Origin: Amaurobius ferox
Taxonomy: Eukaryota > Arthropoda > Arachnida > Araneae > Amaurobiidae
Direction: 5' to 3'
Assembly (NCBI GenBank): GCA_951213105.1
Contig: OX578137.1
Location: forward strand, 54,792,236-54,856,235
DNA: 64,000 bases
Position numbers and translations under genes: made by a program. The notes beneath the pieces were generated by a model that was not told the origin of the DNA, searched no databases, and saw only the letters and a program-made list of their open reading frames with translations. How positions within the stretch are numbered: the stretch's first letter is position 1; the number at the start of each line of letters is the position of its first letter. Below, in pieces: positions 11,141-21,312 of this stretch.

Positions 11141-11374
11141 ACTATTATTATAAACTGCATTTAAAATCAAATTTCAAATTTTGTTTATGACATTCATTCT
11201 AATACATAACATTTATAGATCATAACAACCAAAATCGATATATTTCTTACTATAACGTTTAATAGAATGTATCTCCTTTCTATATCTTATTTAGTCAACG
11301 AGTCACTTTAAAAATATCGTTTTATTTTTTTCTATTTGAATATAGGAAATAATTGCATTTCAGAGACGTTTTTA

Positions 11375-11505
11375 TCGCAGTGACAATCTTGAAAAAGAAA
11401 AAAGAAAAATAATATATGACTGCCTCACAATCGTTTTACGAGTGCCTTTGAGAGTGATTAAGTTCCATTAATAGTTGGCCTCACGTTGCTCTCGTGAGGT
11501 GTGGG
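11375..11505 (+). repeat. Dispersed repeat B, copy 3
   Basis: TGCCTCACAATCGTTTTACG, then GTGCCTTTGAGAGTGATTAA and the CCATTAATAGTTGGCCTCAC block. Confidence 0.65.
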
Positions 11506-11544
11506 AGAAAACCTAAAAACGCATAAAGCGATGCTATAGAAATA

Positions 11545-12012
11545 AATTTAAAGAAAAAAAATATGAAGTGAGCAGCACGTGCCATTCTCTACAGACTCAA
11601 ATTTATTTTATATTTATTTGTTTCATTATTCATTAAATTGAGTTCATTAGTACATATTAACATACATAAATATTTGAAATTACACGTATTTTACTATTTA
11701 ATTTAAATTTCCCTTTTCATTTGGTAACTGGACATAAATCTAAACAGCGCTAAGGTGATCCACAAGTTACTTATCTGTTAATTTTGTGAAATTTTGTTGA
11801 TTAGTTTTCTTCAGATACATCGGTTAGATACATTGCACAGACAGACACACATACTCACCGATATGCACACAGACTTAGCGTTAAAATAGTTCTCGGTGTT
11901 CTAGAGTGCGCCAAACGTGTAGTTCCGTAGAAAACTCGAGTTGCGATTTTCGACACAGTTATAATACTTTTCTTATACATTGCCATATATTGTAAGGAAA
12001 GTAAAAAAAAAA
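11545..12012 (-). repeat. Old, internally deleted repeat A copy
   Basis: The left part resembles the repeat A 3' end (GTGAGCAGCACGTG). The right part resembles its inverted 5' end: a CA-rich tract, a TAGAAAACTCGAGTTGCGAT block, and a hairpin ending GTAAGGAAAGTA near 12003. Most of the middle is missing. Confidence 0.5.
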
Positions 12013-12418
12013 GAAAAACAGACTGGATATGTGAAATGAAAGAATTCGGAAACATTTAACTTGCGAAATTGAAGGCCACGAAAATTCAAATTCAATTATA
12101 AATTAATTTAACAAATGTTTCTATTAGTATTTATTACTAGCTATTTCATCTGCGGTTCTTGCATTCTCAATTGTTGGTGGTCACTCAATGTGACACCTAC
12201 GCACATAATCGACGTTGTTGATAAACAGTTTTAATTGTTCGCTGCAAAAGAACGCCGAATTTTGAATTTATTGCGTTTGAGAGGCAAAGTGGTAGTGTTT
12301 TTAAAATCCATTGTTATCGTCACCTCTAATTCAAAGAAAGTTCTATAAATTCCATCTTTTCATTGATCTAGAAGCTGAGATGGATCGAGTGTAATAAATG
12401 AAAAAGCTATTTTGAGTT
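12013..12418. other. No gene identified
   Basis: No motif or repeat recognised. Confidence 0.4.
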
Positions 12419-12442
12419 TATATATATATATATATATATATA
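12419..12442. repeat. (TA)n microsatellite at PLE-c outer end
   Basis: About 24 bp of TA, directly joined to the left 3' end of PLE-c. Confidence 0.95.
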
Positions 12443-12503
12443 GAAAAGGTAAAACACATGAAAGTAAAAATCGAATGCAAACAATGAAAAGTACCACCAA
12501 TTG

Positions 12504-12569
12504 AGCCGGGAGGATTTGTGACCCCCCCCTCTCCGGTTGAGCATGCTTTATGCCATGGCAACACTCCTG
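12504..12569 (-). other. Conserved GC-rich 3' motif of PLE-c, left copy
   Basis: In sense orientation: GGAGTGTT, TGCCATGGCA palindrome, AAAGCATGCTC, ACCGGAGAG, GGGGGTCAC, then a CCTCCCGGC close. The palindrome sits where PLE-a has GTCGCGAC and PLE-b has TCTAGA. Confidence 0.65.
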
Positions 12570-12946
12570 AAAGCCGATACATTTACTATGGATGGCCTTA
12601 TTACCAACAACAATCACCAATTGAAAACAACAAAACCCATTAAAAGATGCACATGGAAAACCTATTACCTATTCATTCAATGGGCTATCTATTAATCAAA
12701 TACCATACTTCAATGTGTATTCTACTTCTCTTTTCCTAGTAATCAATACCATTTCTCACATGAATACATGAACTATAAAACCCTTACCAACAGTGCGTGT
12801 GACCGTGCCATGAACTTTTTAAATCCATATAAGGCTTGATATCTAACCTTTCGCTTAATCAAATTTTCCAAAACCATGTACCACGCCTGTCTTCTCTTAT
12901 CCTTTATATCCCTGTTTCAACTGTTCAAATATTTTCTTATACTTAC

Positions 12947-13196
12947 AGTTACAGTTAAACCATTGAATTCCGATATAATCTTGGAAATCAAAAAATCCTT
13001 GGAGTAACCCTGTTTCATAGCCTCATTTAAAAAATCCCTATCGGTTTTAACTTTATCTGTATCTCTACTATTTAGACGTTTGCTTCTAATCAATTTGTTA
13101 ATTATAATATTTCTGAATACATTTTTATGTAAATTTGTAATCCATGGTGTATTAAAAGTATTTCTTTTATCAAATATAGTAAAAAAATGTTATTAG
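12947..13196 (-). pseudogene. Penelope-like RT thumb fragment, PLE-c left copy
   Basis: The minus strand encodes the same thumb segment as the right copy, including ...RLNSRDTDK near 13070, but with small deletions near 13150-13165. At the position where the right copy has TGA this copy has AGA (Arg). No catalytic motifs remain. Confidence 0.55.
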
Positions 13197-13606
13197 TTAG
13201 TTTTTGTAATGGATTTCAGTTTCTATCCAAGAACGGTAAATTTAATAGAAACTCTAAGCAATATTAACAATAGTTTAAATTATTTGGATATATGTATTGA
13301 GAAATCAAATAATAACACTTTTTTTACTATATTTAATAAAAGAAAAAAAATTAAGTTTGAAATTAATTTTATTTCACCATGGATTACAAATCTACATAAA
13401 AATGTATTTGGAAATATTATAATTAACCAATTGATAAGAAGCAAACGTTTAAATAGTTGAGATACAGATAAAGTTAAAAGCGATAGGGATTTTTTAAATA
13501 AGGTTATGAAACAGGGTTACCCCAAGTGTTTTTTAATCAAGATTATATCGGAATTCAATGGTTTAACTGTAACTGCAAGTATAAGAAGATATTTGAAAGA
13601 TTGAAA
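13197..13606 (+). pseudogene. Penelope-like RT C-terminal fragment, PLE-c right copy
   Basis: The frame starts at the inverted junction with LVFVMDFSFYPRTVNLIE, which aligns with the stretch just after YVDD in PLE-d (LVFTDNYVIDIDFYPDNLEL). It continues through NYLDICIE and the thumb HKNVFGNIIINQLIRSKRLN. A TGA at about 13458 ends the frame. After it the same frame runs on for about 50 codons with family-like residues (DTDKVKSDRDFLNKV). The paired copy has AGA there, so TGA is best read as a nonsense change. Confidence 0.7.
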
Positions 13607-14048
13607 CACTGATATAAAAGACAAGGGAAGACAGAAGTGGTACATGGTTATGGAGAATTTGTTTAAGCGAAATGTTAGAGACCAAGCCTTATATGGATTT
13701 AAAAAGTTCAAGACAAGGTAACACTTACCGGAGGTAAGGGTTTTATAGTTCAAGTATTCATGTGAGAAATGGTATTGATTACTAGGACAAGAGAAGTAGA
13801 ATACACAATTAAGTATGGTGTTTGGTTAATATATAGTCCATTGGGTGAATAGGTATTAGGTTTTTCATGTGCATCTTTCTATGGATTTTGTTGTTTTCAA
13901 TTGGTGATTGTTGTTGGTAATAAGGCCATTCATAGTAAAAGTATCGACTTTTGGGAGTGTTGCCATGGCATAAAGCATGCTCAACCGGAGAGTGGGGGTC
14001 GCAACTCTCCCCGGTCAATTGGTGGTGCTTTTCATTGTTCGCATTCAA
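13517..14048. other. 3' non-coding part of PLE-c right copy
   Basis: Several short open frames on both strands here are the inverted-repeat images of frames around 12360-12620. None resembles a protein. Confidence 0.5.
13950..14017 (+). other. Conserved GC-rich 3' motif of PLE-c, right copy
   Basis: GGGAGTGTT, GCCATGGC, AAAGCATGCT, ACCGGAGAG, GGGGGTCGC, then CTCTCCCCGG. Mirrors 12504-12569. Confidence 0.65.
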
Positions 14049-14197
14049 TTTTTACTTTCATGTGTTTTACATTTTCTATTTAGATATTATATTTGTAAAC
14101 TTGGTACAAGGGCAGCATCGCGCATTGTAGAATTCTTTACATTAGTGTTTTAAAGTTATATCAACCTGTTTTAATTTACAAAGCTTTTACTTCAGTG

Positions 14198-14198
<1 letters not shown>

Positions 14199-14236
<38 letters not shown>
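14199..14236. repeat. (TA)n microsatellite at PLE-d outer end
   Basis: About 36 bp of TA joined directly to the left 3' end of PLE-d. Confidence 0.95.
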
Positions 14237-14240
<4 letters not shown>

Positions 14241-14480
14241 TAAATTATTAAATCCAAAGTTAGAATGTATGTAGTAACTCATAATACACTATTCCAAAAT
14301 TTTCTACAAATACAAAGAAATTAAGACAAAAAGAGGAAATAATAAAGCATAATGCAAGTCATAAGGACAAAGACAATCAACAAATTTCAAAAATGAGGAA
14401 TGCAAATAAGAAAACAAAAAATTAAGCAAAAAGGCTTGCACATGGAGGAGATTTAGGCTTACGAGATTAGGCTTAGGAAA

Positions 14481-14587
14481 AGTTCATTTCGAAAAAATTC
14501 TCGTCGGGTCCATATATCCCTTCGAAATGAACTCAAAAATGCTTGTTTCTGAAACACAAGATAGATTTTATCTATAAACTTGTGTTA
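14481..14587 (-). other. Paired hairpins in PLE-d 3' UTR, left copy
   Basis: Hairpin 1: AGTTCATTTCGAA (14481-14493) pairs with TTCGAAATGAACT (14521-14533). Hairpin 2 (about 14556-14587): ACACAAG and ATAGAT pair with ATCTAT and CTTGTGT. Both are conserved in the right copy. Confidence 0.75.
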
Positions 14588-14890
14588 TATGGACGACAAG
14601 CATATAGATTGGAACAATAAAGGAAACATAAATACCTCAAATCACACCTCTTCAGCGCAACCATGACGAGCAAAATATGACTGGATCAATGTTGCCATAT
14701 GCCAAAATGAAAAGATGTGATTTGCTGTTGCCAAAGAGAGTAATAAAAACTGTACTGCGCAAAAGCAATAAAATGAAATAAAATGAGTTATTCAACTGTT
14801 AAAGCTTCGAGATAAAAAGATGAAAATATAATTGCAGGAGAATGAAGAAGTACGGCTAAAATAAGATAATAAGGGGAGAATATGAGAATT

Positions 14891-17173
14891 TTAGGCTAAT
14901 CGAAACTTATTAACTATACTATTGACTAAATATGCAGGATATTGATACATTTTACTGGTAATTTTGAGGTTATTAATGTGCAAAGCATGAAATTTTTTAT
15001 CTGATAATCTATAAATTCTAAAAAGTTGATTAAGTATAATATTTCTAAACAATTGAATCGAGTTGCAGGAATTAAAAGGTAATAATTTATTAATATTAAA
15101 TTTAAAAAAATCTTTTTTATCATATAATTTAGTAACTATCCCATGAGCAGGTTCTATAATTAGATTTAAATCCAAATAATAAACATTATTACTAATAGAA
15201 GTTTCATTAGGTATTAATTCCAAATTATCCGGATAGAAATCTATATCTATGACATAGTTATCAGTAAATACAAGACAAATCAGATCATCTACATATCTAT
15301 AAATTTTATAATCAGTTGAAGTAAAGAATTTTTCATAATGGTATAGGTATAAATTAGCTAACATACTGCTACTACAGCCACCTTGTGGAACACCTGAGAC
15401 TTGTAGGTATAATTTATTACCTTCAAAGATATAATTATTGAAAAGAACAAAATGGAGAAGCTTAGGAAAGTTGGTAAATTTTGTAAGATTAGAATGTTTA
15501 GTAATATAAGCATTATATAAAGCTAAAATGACATCATATAGATCAGTGATCTTAATATTATTAAATAGATCTTTAAAATCAAAAGTTTGAAATCCTATTA
15601 TTATACCAAGCGTTTTTAATTTATTTTTTAATTCCTTACTGTTATTTAGAATAATGTAGCTATCACCAGAATCTCGTAAATTGCTATTTAGTACATTTAA
15701 ATAATTTAGTAATAATTTACTAGCAGTAGTAGAGTATGAATTATGACCACTAGTAACAGTTCTAAATTTAATAGGATTTTTATGAAATTTAGGTATAAGC
15801 ACAATATATGGAAATGTCAAAAATTTATTATTAATAGCTAAATCACTATACATATTGATAATTTTCAATTTGATACTATTAAGAGAGTGTGAATCAATTT
15901 TAAATAGACTATTATTTTTTAAATAATCTAGCAGATATTGAATATAGAATTTTTTACAAATAATAGCATAATTATTAGAGGCTTTATCTACATAAGTAAT
16001 AACAAAATATCTATGTAAATCATTAACAGAATGCTTTATATAATCCATATTATATATAGATCTAGATAAATTAATACTACAAATGGTATTTTTAATAGAT
16101 CTTAAAATAGTAAATTTCCACATATTAAATGCCTCTAAAGGCTGAGCATATTTAGAAGCTAATCCATAAATAAATTTATCAAGGTCCAGATTGATTGACT
16201 TTAACACTTGTTTAGAATTATTACATGAAGGTAACCTGAATTTAGTGCCAAATGACATTATAGTTCTTAAAGATTTATCTTTTACAATGGCTAAGTCTCC
16301 AGTAACTATATGACCCAAGTGTTGTTGTTGTTGTTGAGACCCAGACCGTCCGACCTACCAGAAAGGTGTAAGGTAACTGTATGGACGGCCGGGAAGTGCC
16401 ACCCAATTTAGACCGGAATCCAGTGGGGGAGGCATCCACAGGGACCGTACCCTCCTTCCCCTACCACCAACCTCTCGGAAGGACTTACGGACCCACATGT
16501 TACGGACCCACATTTTACGGACCCATATGACCCAAGTGTGGATTTATAAATTCAGCATAAATATCAACACTACAAATACATTCACCATCTAAATTTGTTG
16601 AGGAATCTATGTCGACTGAGAGAGATTTTGAAATTGCATTGTAATTAAAAATGGTTCTTCCAATAGGCTTGTTATATTTAAAAGTTTTAGTAACATTCAA
16701 ATCCTTTACAGGCAATAAATGATGAAATTGATTAAATAAATTCTTAAAGTTTATGGAATTATAAATAGGATGCTTAAATGATATTACACAATAAGAATTA
16801 GAACAGTTATTATTATGAAAATGATTAAGTTTTATTTTTAAATATTTTGATCTAGTAATGAGCAAATCATAGAAAATATGATTAAAATGTTCATTAGTAA
16901 GATTTAACTTTAAGAAAATAGCATAAACTGTGTTTAATTGTTTTTTCTTAACTGCAAATACCCATGATTTAATAAATTTCCATTGATATGTGTTATTGAA
17001 TTGTTGATGCATACTTTTAATCTCCGCTTTAATATCATATTGAGAGGAGCTTCCTTTACCGCGTTTAAATCTTTTGAGTTTAGCCAATTTACTATTATGT
17101 AAAAGAGGTTTAAAAAAAAGGTGATTAAAAATAGAATATTTATTATCTACAAAATTATTCTTAACAATATTAC
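14891..17173 (-). pseudogene. Naiad-like Penelope RT, PLE-d left copy, split by a SINE
   Basis: The N-terminal part (16525-17173) has a basic stretch (KLKRFKRGKG), a TFKYNKPIGRTIFNY block and a CxC motif (LDGECICS near 16580). The C-terminal part (14891-16318) starts right after the SINE with GHIVTGDLAIV. It shows LIPKFHKNP (residues 175-182), motif A TFDFKDLF (245-252), motif B GVPQGGCSSS (309-318), YVDD (342-345) and the thumb LFRNIILNQLFRIYRLS. The usual start codon is absent in both parts; each apparent first codon is TTG inside the frame. A CxC linker before the RT is characteristic of N-terminal-endonuclease Penelope elements (Naiad/Chlamys). The GIY-YIG domain is not seen, presumably lost by 5' truncation at 17173. 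The SINE at 16322-16524 is the only break I can see downstream of the truncation. Confidence 0.8.
16322..16524 (-). mobile_element. 5'-truncated SINE inserted in PLE-d RT
   Basis: Flanked by an exact 14-bp TSD, ATATGACCCAAGTG, at 16308-16321 and 16525-16538. It has the GTT tail and body of the SINE family but lacks the tRNA-like head. Its 5' side ends in a repeated TTACGGACCCA motif. The homologous right arm (near 17530) keeps the empty site. Confidence 0.95.
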
Positions 17174-18947
17174 CATTTTAATCATATTTTCTATGATTTG
17201 CTCATTACTAGATCAAAATATTTAAAAATAAAACTTAATCATTTTCATAATAATAACTGTTCTAATTCTTATTGTGTAATATCATTTAAGCATCCTATTT
17301 ATAATTCCATAAACTTTAAGAATTTATTTAATCAATTTCATCATTTATTGCCTGTAAAGGATTTGAATGTTACTAAAACTTTTAAATATAACAAGCCTAT
17401 TGGAAGAACCATTTTTAATTACAATGCAATTTCAAAATCTCTCTCAGTCGACATAGATTCCTCAACAAATTTAGATGGTGAATGTATTTGTAGTGTTGAT
17501 ATTTATGCTGAATTTATAAATCCACACTTGGGTCATATAGTTACTGGAGACTTAGCCATTGTAAAAGATAAATCTTTAAGAACTATAATGTCATTTGGCA
17601 CTAAATTCAGGTTACCATCATGTAATAATTCTAAACAAGTGTTAAAGTCAATCAATCTGGACCTTGATAAATTTATTTATGGATTAGCTTCTAAATATGC
17701 TCAGCCTTTAGAGGCATTTAATATGTGGAAATTTACTATTTTAAGATCTATTAAAAATACCATTTGTAGTATTAATTTATCTAGATCTATATATAATATG
17801 GATTATATAAAGCATTCTGTTAATGATTTACATAGATCTTTTGTTATTACTTATGTAGATAAAGCCTCTAATAATTATGCTATTATTTGTAAAAAATTCT
17901 ATATTCAATATCTGCTAGATTATTAATAGTCTATTTAAAATTGATTCACACTCTCTTAATAGTATCAAATTGAAAATTATCAATATGTATAGTGATTTAG
18001 CTATTAATAATAAATTTTTGACATTTCCATATATTGTGCTTATACCTAAATTTCATAAAAATCCTATTAAATTTAGAACTGTTACTAGTGGTCATAATTC
18101 ATACTCTACTACTGCTAGTAAATTATTACTAAATTATTTAAATGTACTAAATAGCAATTTACGAGATTCTGGTGATAGCTACATTATTCTAAATAACAGT
18201 AAGGAATTAAAAAATAAATTAAAAACGCTTGGTATAATAATAGGATTTCAAACTTTTGATTTTAAAGATCTATTTAATAATATTAAGATCACTGATCTAT
18301 ATGATGTCATTTTAGCTTTATATAATGCTTATATTATTAAACATTCTAATCTTATAAAATTTACCAACTTTCCTAAGCTTCTCCATTTTGTTCTTTTCAA
18401 TAATTATATCTTTGAAGGTAATAAATTATACCTACAAGTCTCAGGTGTTCCACAAGGTGGCTGTAGTAGCAGTATGTTAGCTAATTTATACCTATATCAT
18501 TATGAAAAATTCTTTACTTCAACTGATTATAAAATTTATAGATATGTAGATGATCTGATTTGTCTTGTATTTACTGATAACTATGTCATAGATATAGATT
18601 TCTATCCGGATAATTTGGAATTAATACCTAATGAAACTTCTATTAGTAATAATGTTTATTATTTGGATTTAAATCTAATTATAGAACCTGCTCATGGGAT
18701 AGTTACTAAATTATATGATAAAAAAGATTTTTTTAAATTTAATATTAATAAATTATTACCTTTTAATTCCTGCAACTCGATTCAATTGTTTAGAAATATT
18801 ATACTTAATCAACTTTTTAGAATTTATAGATTATCAGATAAAAAATTTCATGCTTTGCACATTAATAACCTCAAAATTACCAGTAAAATGTATCAATATC
18901 CTGCATATTTAGTCAATAGTATAGTTAATAAGTTTCGATTAGCCTAA
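17174..18947 (+). pseudogene. Naiad-like Penelope RT, PLE-d right copy, frameshifted
   Basis: The frame enters from the junction at 17174 (IFYDLLITRSKY). It has the TFKYNKPIGRTIFNY block, CxC (GECICS, residues 96 and 98 of the 242-residue open part) and GHIVTGDLAIV without interruption. An 8-bp deletion near 17925 relative to the left arm shifts the frame and splits it into 17198-17926 and 17970-18947. The second part has LIPKFHKNP, FDFKDLF, GVPQGGCSSS and YVDD and ends at the same stop as the left copy. Differences from the left protein are few (for example Tyr/Ser in HRYFVITY, Thr/Ile in YITKHSNLT). Confidence 0.85.
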
Positions 18948-19252
18948 AATTCTCATATTCTCCCCTTATTATCTTATTTTAGCCGTACTTCTTCATTCTC
19001 CTGCAATTATATTTTCATCTTTTTATCTCGAAGCTTTAACAGTTGAATAACTCATTTTATTTCATTTTATTGCTTTTGCGCAGTACAGTTTTTATTACTC
19101 TCTTTGGCAACAGCAAATCACATCTTTTCATTTTGGCATATGGCAACATTGATCCAGTCATATTTTGCTCGTCATGGTTGCGCTGAAGAGGTGTGATTTG
19201 AGGTATTTATGTTTCCTTTATTGTTCCAATCTATATGCTTGTCGTCCATATA

Positions 19253-19357
19253 ACACAAGTTTATAGATAAAATCTATCTTGTGTTTCAGAAACAAGCATT
19301 TTTGAGTTCATTTCGAAGGGATATATGGACCCGACGAGAATTTTTTCGAAATGAACT
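19253..19357 (+). other. Paired hairpins in PLE-d 3' UTR, right copy
   Basis: In sense order: the ACACAAG...CTTGTGT hairpin (19253-19284), then AGTTCATTTCGAA (19305-19317) pairing with TTCGAAATGAACT (19345-19357). The loop holds GACCCGACGAG. PLE-d lacks the GC-rich motif of PLE-a, -b and -c, so this may be its counterpart. Confidence 0.7.
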
Positions 19358-19761
19358 TTTCCTAAGCCTAATCTCGTAAGCCTAAATCTCCTCCATGTGC
19401 AAGCTTTTTGCTTAATTTTTTGTTTTCTTATTTGCATTCCTCATTTTTGAAATTTTTTGATTGTCTTTGTCCTTATGACTTGCATTATGCTTTATTATTT
19501 CCTCTTTTTGTCTTAATTTCTTTGTATTTGTAGAAAATTTTGGAATAGTGTATTATGAGTTACTACATACATTCTAACTTTGGATTTAATAATTTATATT
19601 TATATTGAAAACATTTTATTTATTAGCTGCATTTGCGCAATAAATTAAATGTATATTGCATTGTCATTCACATTCTTATACTACGCTGTTTAGTTTATCT
19701 AACTTTTCATTTATGAACTATCCTTATTCCTAATTCCTTTTGTATGCTTCGTTTTAAAGAA

Positions 19762-19889
<128 letters not shown>

Positions 19890-20683
19890 ATTTCTCTACG
19901 ATGCATAGTAATGTATAAGGAAAGTATTGTAGCTGTTTTGAAAAATTAATATAAGAAAATTATATCATGTCGATCAGCAACAGATTTAAATCCAATGTGT
20001 TTATGCGGCAAATGACTTCTTAACACTTTACAACATAGTTGAAAAGTGTTTATGACTTTGTACATTCATTTCCTCTGTCTGTTTGTCTGTCCGTTAGTAT
20101 GATAACTGCCGTAAAAATTACTTTATCAAAATGAAATCTTAGTATGTTATACAGACGGTCTGTGGGACCTATGGGAATATAAATGAATATTACCCATTTA
20201 GTTGTAGACTAAACCCGGGTTGAAAAAATGAAATGCATTGAACCCTATGGGAACTGATTTTTCAAGCATGTTTTAAGCAAATTTAAATTTCACAAATTGC
20301 TTTGAGAGTTTTACGAAATATTCACATTATCTCATAAAAAATATGAAAGACATTTTAACAAAATATATGCGGTAGTTTTTTAAATAAAAATTAAAATGAT
20401 AATTACACCCATATGATAAGAAGCGGTGACCCACTTCAAAATAAAGTATGGTATCCATCTTGTGTCAAAATCGTGATTTTTAAAGTTCTTTTTAATGTAT
20501 ATTTAGTGTTGTATGAGTCTTAAAACCGCACTGTTTTTTATTAATTTGTCTGCATCTACATTGTGAAACAACGCAATTACAATATATTCGAGTTTAAATG
20601 ATCATCAATATTTGATTATTTCTACAACGAAGCCCAATTTCCCTTATGGAGAATGTAAACACATAAAGATATAGGATGAGGTG

Positions 20684-20971
20684 TTGTTGTTGTTGAAACC
20701 CAGACCGTCCGACCTACCAGAAAGGTGTAAGGTAACTGTTTGGACGGTCGGGAAGTGCCATCCAATTTAGACCGGAACCCAGTGGGGGAGGCATCCACAG
20801 GGACCGTATCCCCCTTCCCCTACCACCAACCTCTCGGAAGGACTTTCGGACCCACATGTTTAACGTGATCGTACTCCGCATGAACACGGCGGCAGTTTTG
20901 GCAGTGGCTGGAATCGAACCCGGGCCTACCGAATGCAACTCCAGCGCGCTAACGAATGGGCTACCGCGCCC
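20684..20971 (-). mobile_element. Full-length tRNA-derived SINE
   Basis: TSD ATAGGATGAGGTG at 20671-20683 and 20972-20984. The minus strand reads a tRNA-like head (GGGCGCGGTAGCCCATTCG, box A region) and box B GGGTTCGATTCC near 20909-20920, then the family body and AAC tail (GTTGTTGTT at 20684 on the plus strand). About 288 bp. Confidence 0.93.
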
Positions 20972-20984
20972 ATAGGATGAGGTG

Positions 20985-21045
20985 TTGTTGGTGTTGAAAC
21001 CCAGACCGTCTGACCTACCAGAAAGGTGTAAGGTAACTGTTACTA
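20985..21045 (-). mobile_element. Second, severely truncated SINE in the same target site
   Basis: Only the tail and about 60 bp of body are present. It is bounded by the middle (20972-20984) and third (21046-21058) copies of ATAGGATGAGGTG. It therefore inserted into, or next to, the TSD of the full SINE. Confidence 0.9.
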
Positions 21046-21312
21046 ATAGGATGAGGTGTGTAAGAACGTAGAATTATTTAGCTCTTTGAGTTTGAAATAT
21101 AGCTGATACGAATGAAACATTCATTGATTTTACATAGAGAACAGACGATTTTATAGCAGACTTTTTTGATGAAATTTTAACCATAGAGTAAAATTACGTT
21201 TACCTCCATAGTATTAAGTTTTTAAAGAAAATAAATTATTGTAGTGTTGTGATGAATGAAAAGAATGGAATAAAAGTGCATGAATGAAATATTTACAGCT
21301 TCTACATAGAGA

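Larger units (their letters stand above)
12441..14078. mobile_element. PLE-c: inverted pair of Penelope-like copies
   Basis: A minus copy (12441-~13196) and a plus copy (~13197-14078) are head to head. The outer ends match from TAGAAAA at 12441 to TTTTCTA at 14078, and the arms stay complementary with scattered changes to the centre. The plus copy reaches further 5' than the minus one, starting just after the YxDD motif of the RT. The left outer end lies in (TA)n; the right end abuts TTTAGATATTATAT. Confidence 0.8.
14232..19605. mobile_element. PLE-d: long palindromic Naiad-like Penelope pair
   Basis: The left (minus) copy spans 14232-17173 and the right (plus) copy 17174-19605, head to head. 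14232-16889 mirrors 17174-19605 with very few substitutions once the 203-bp SINE and its TSD in the left arm are removed. The left copy carries about 284 bp more of the 5' side (16890-17173), so there is an asymmetric centre. The join shows microhomology (CATTTTAAT present at both sites). The two ORFs diverge from the centre and both 3' ends point outward. Near identity implies recent formation by one insertion event. Confidence 0.85.

Noticed and set aside
14891..18947. Selenoprotein reading of PLE-d
   Set aside because: The breaks are a SINE insertion and an 8-bp deletion, not in-frame TGA codons, and no SECIS-like pattern was recognised in the 3' UTR.
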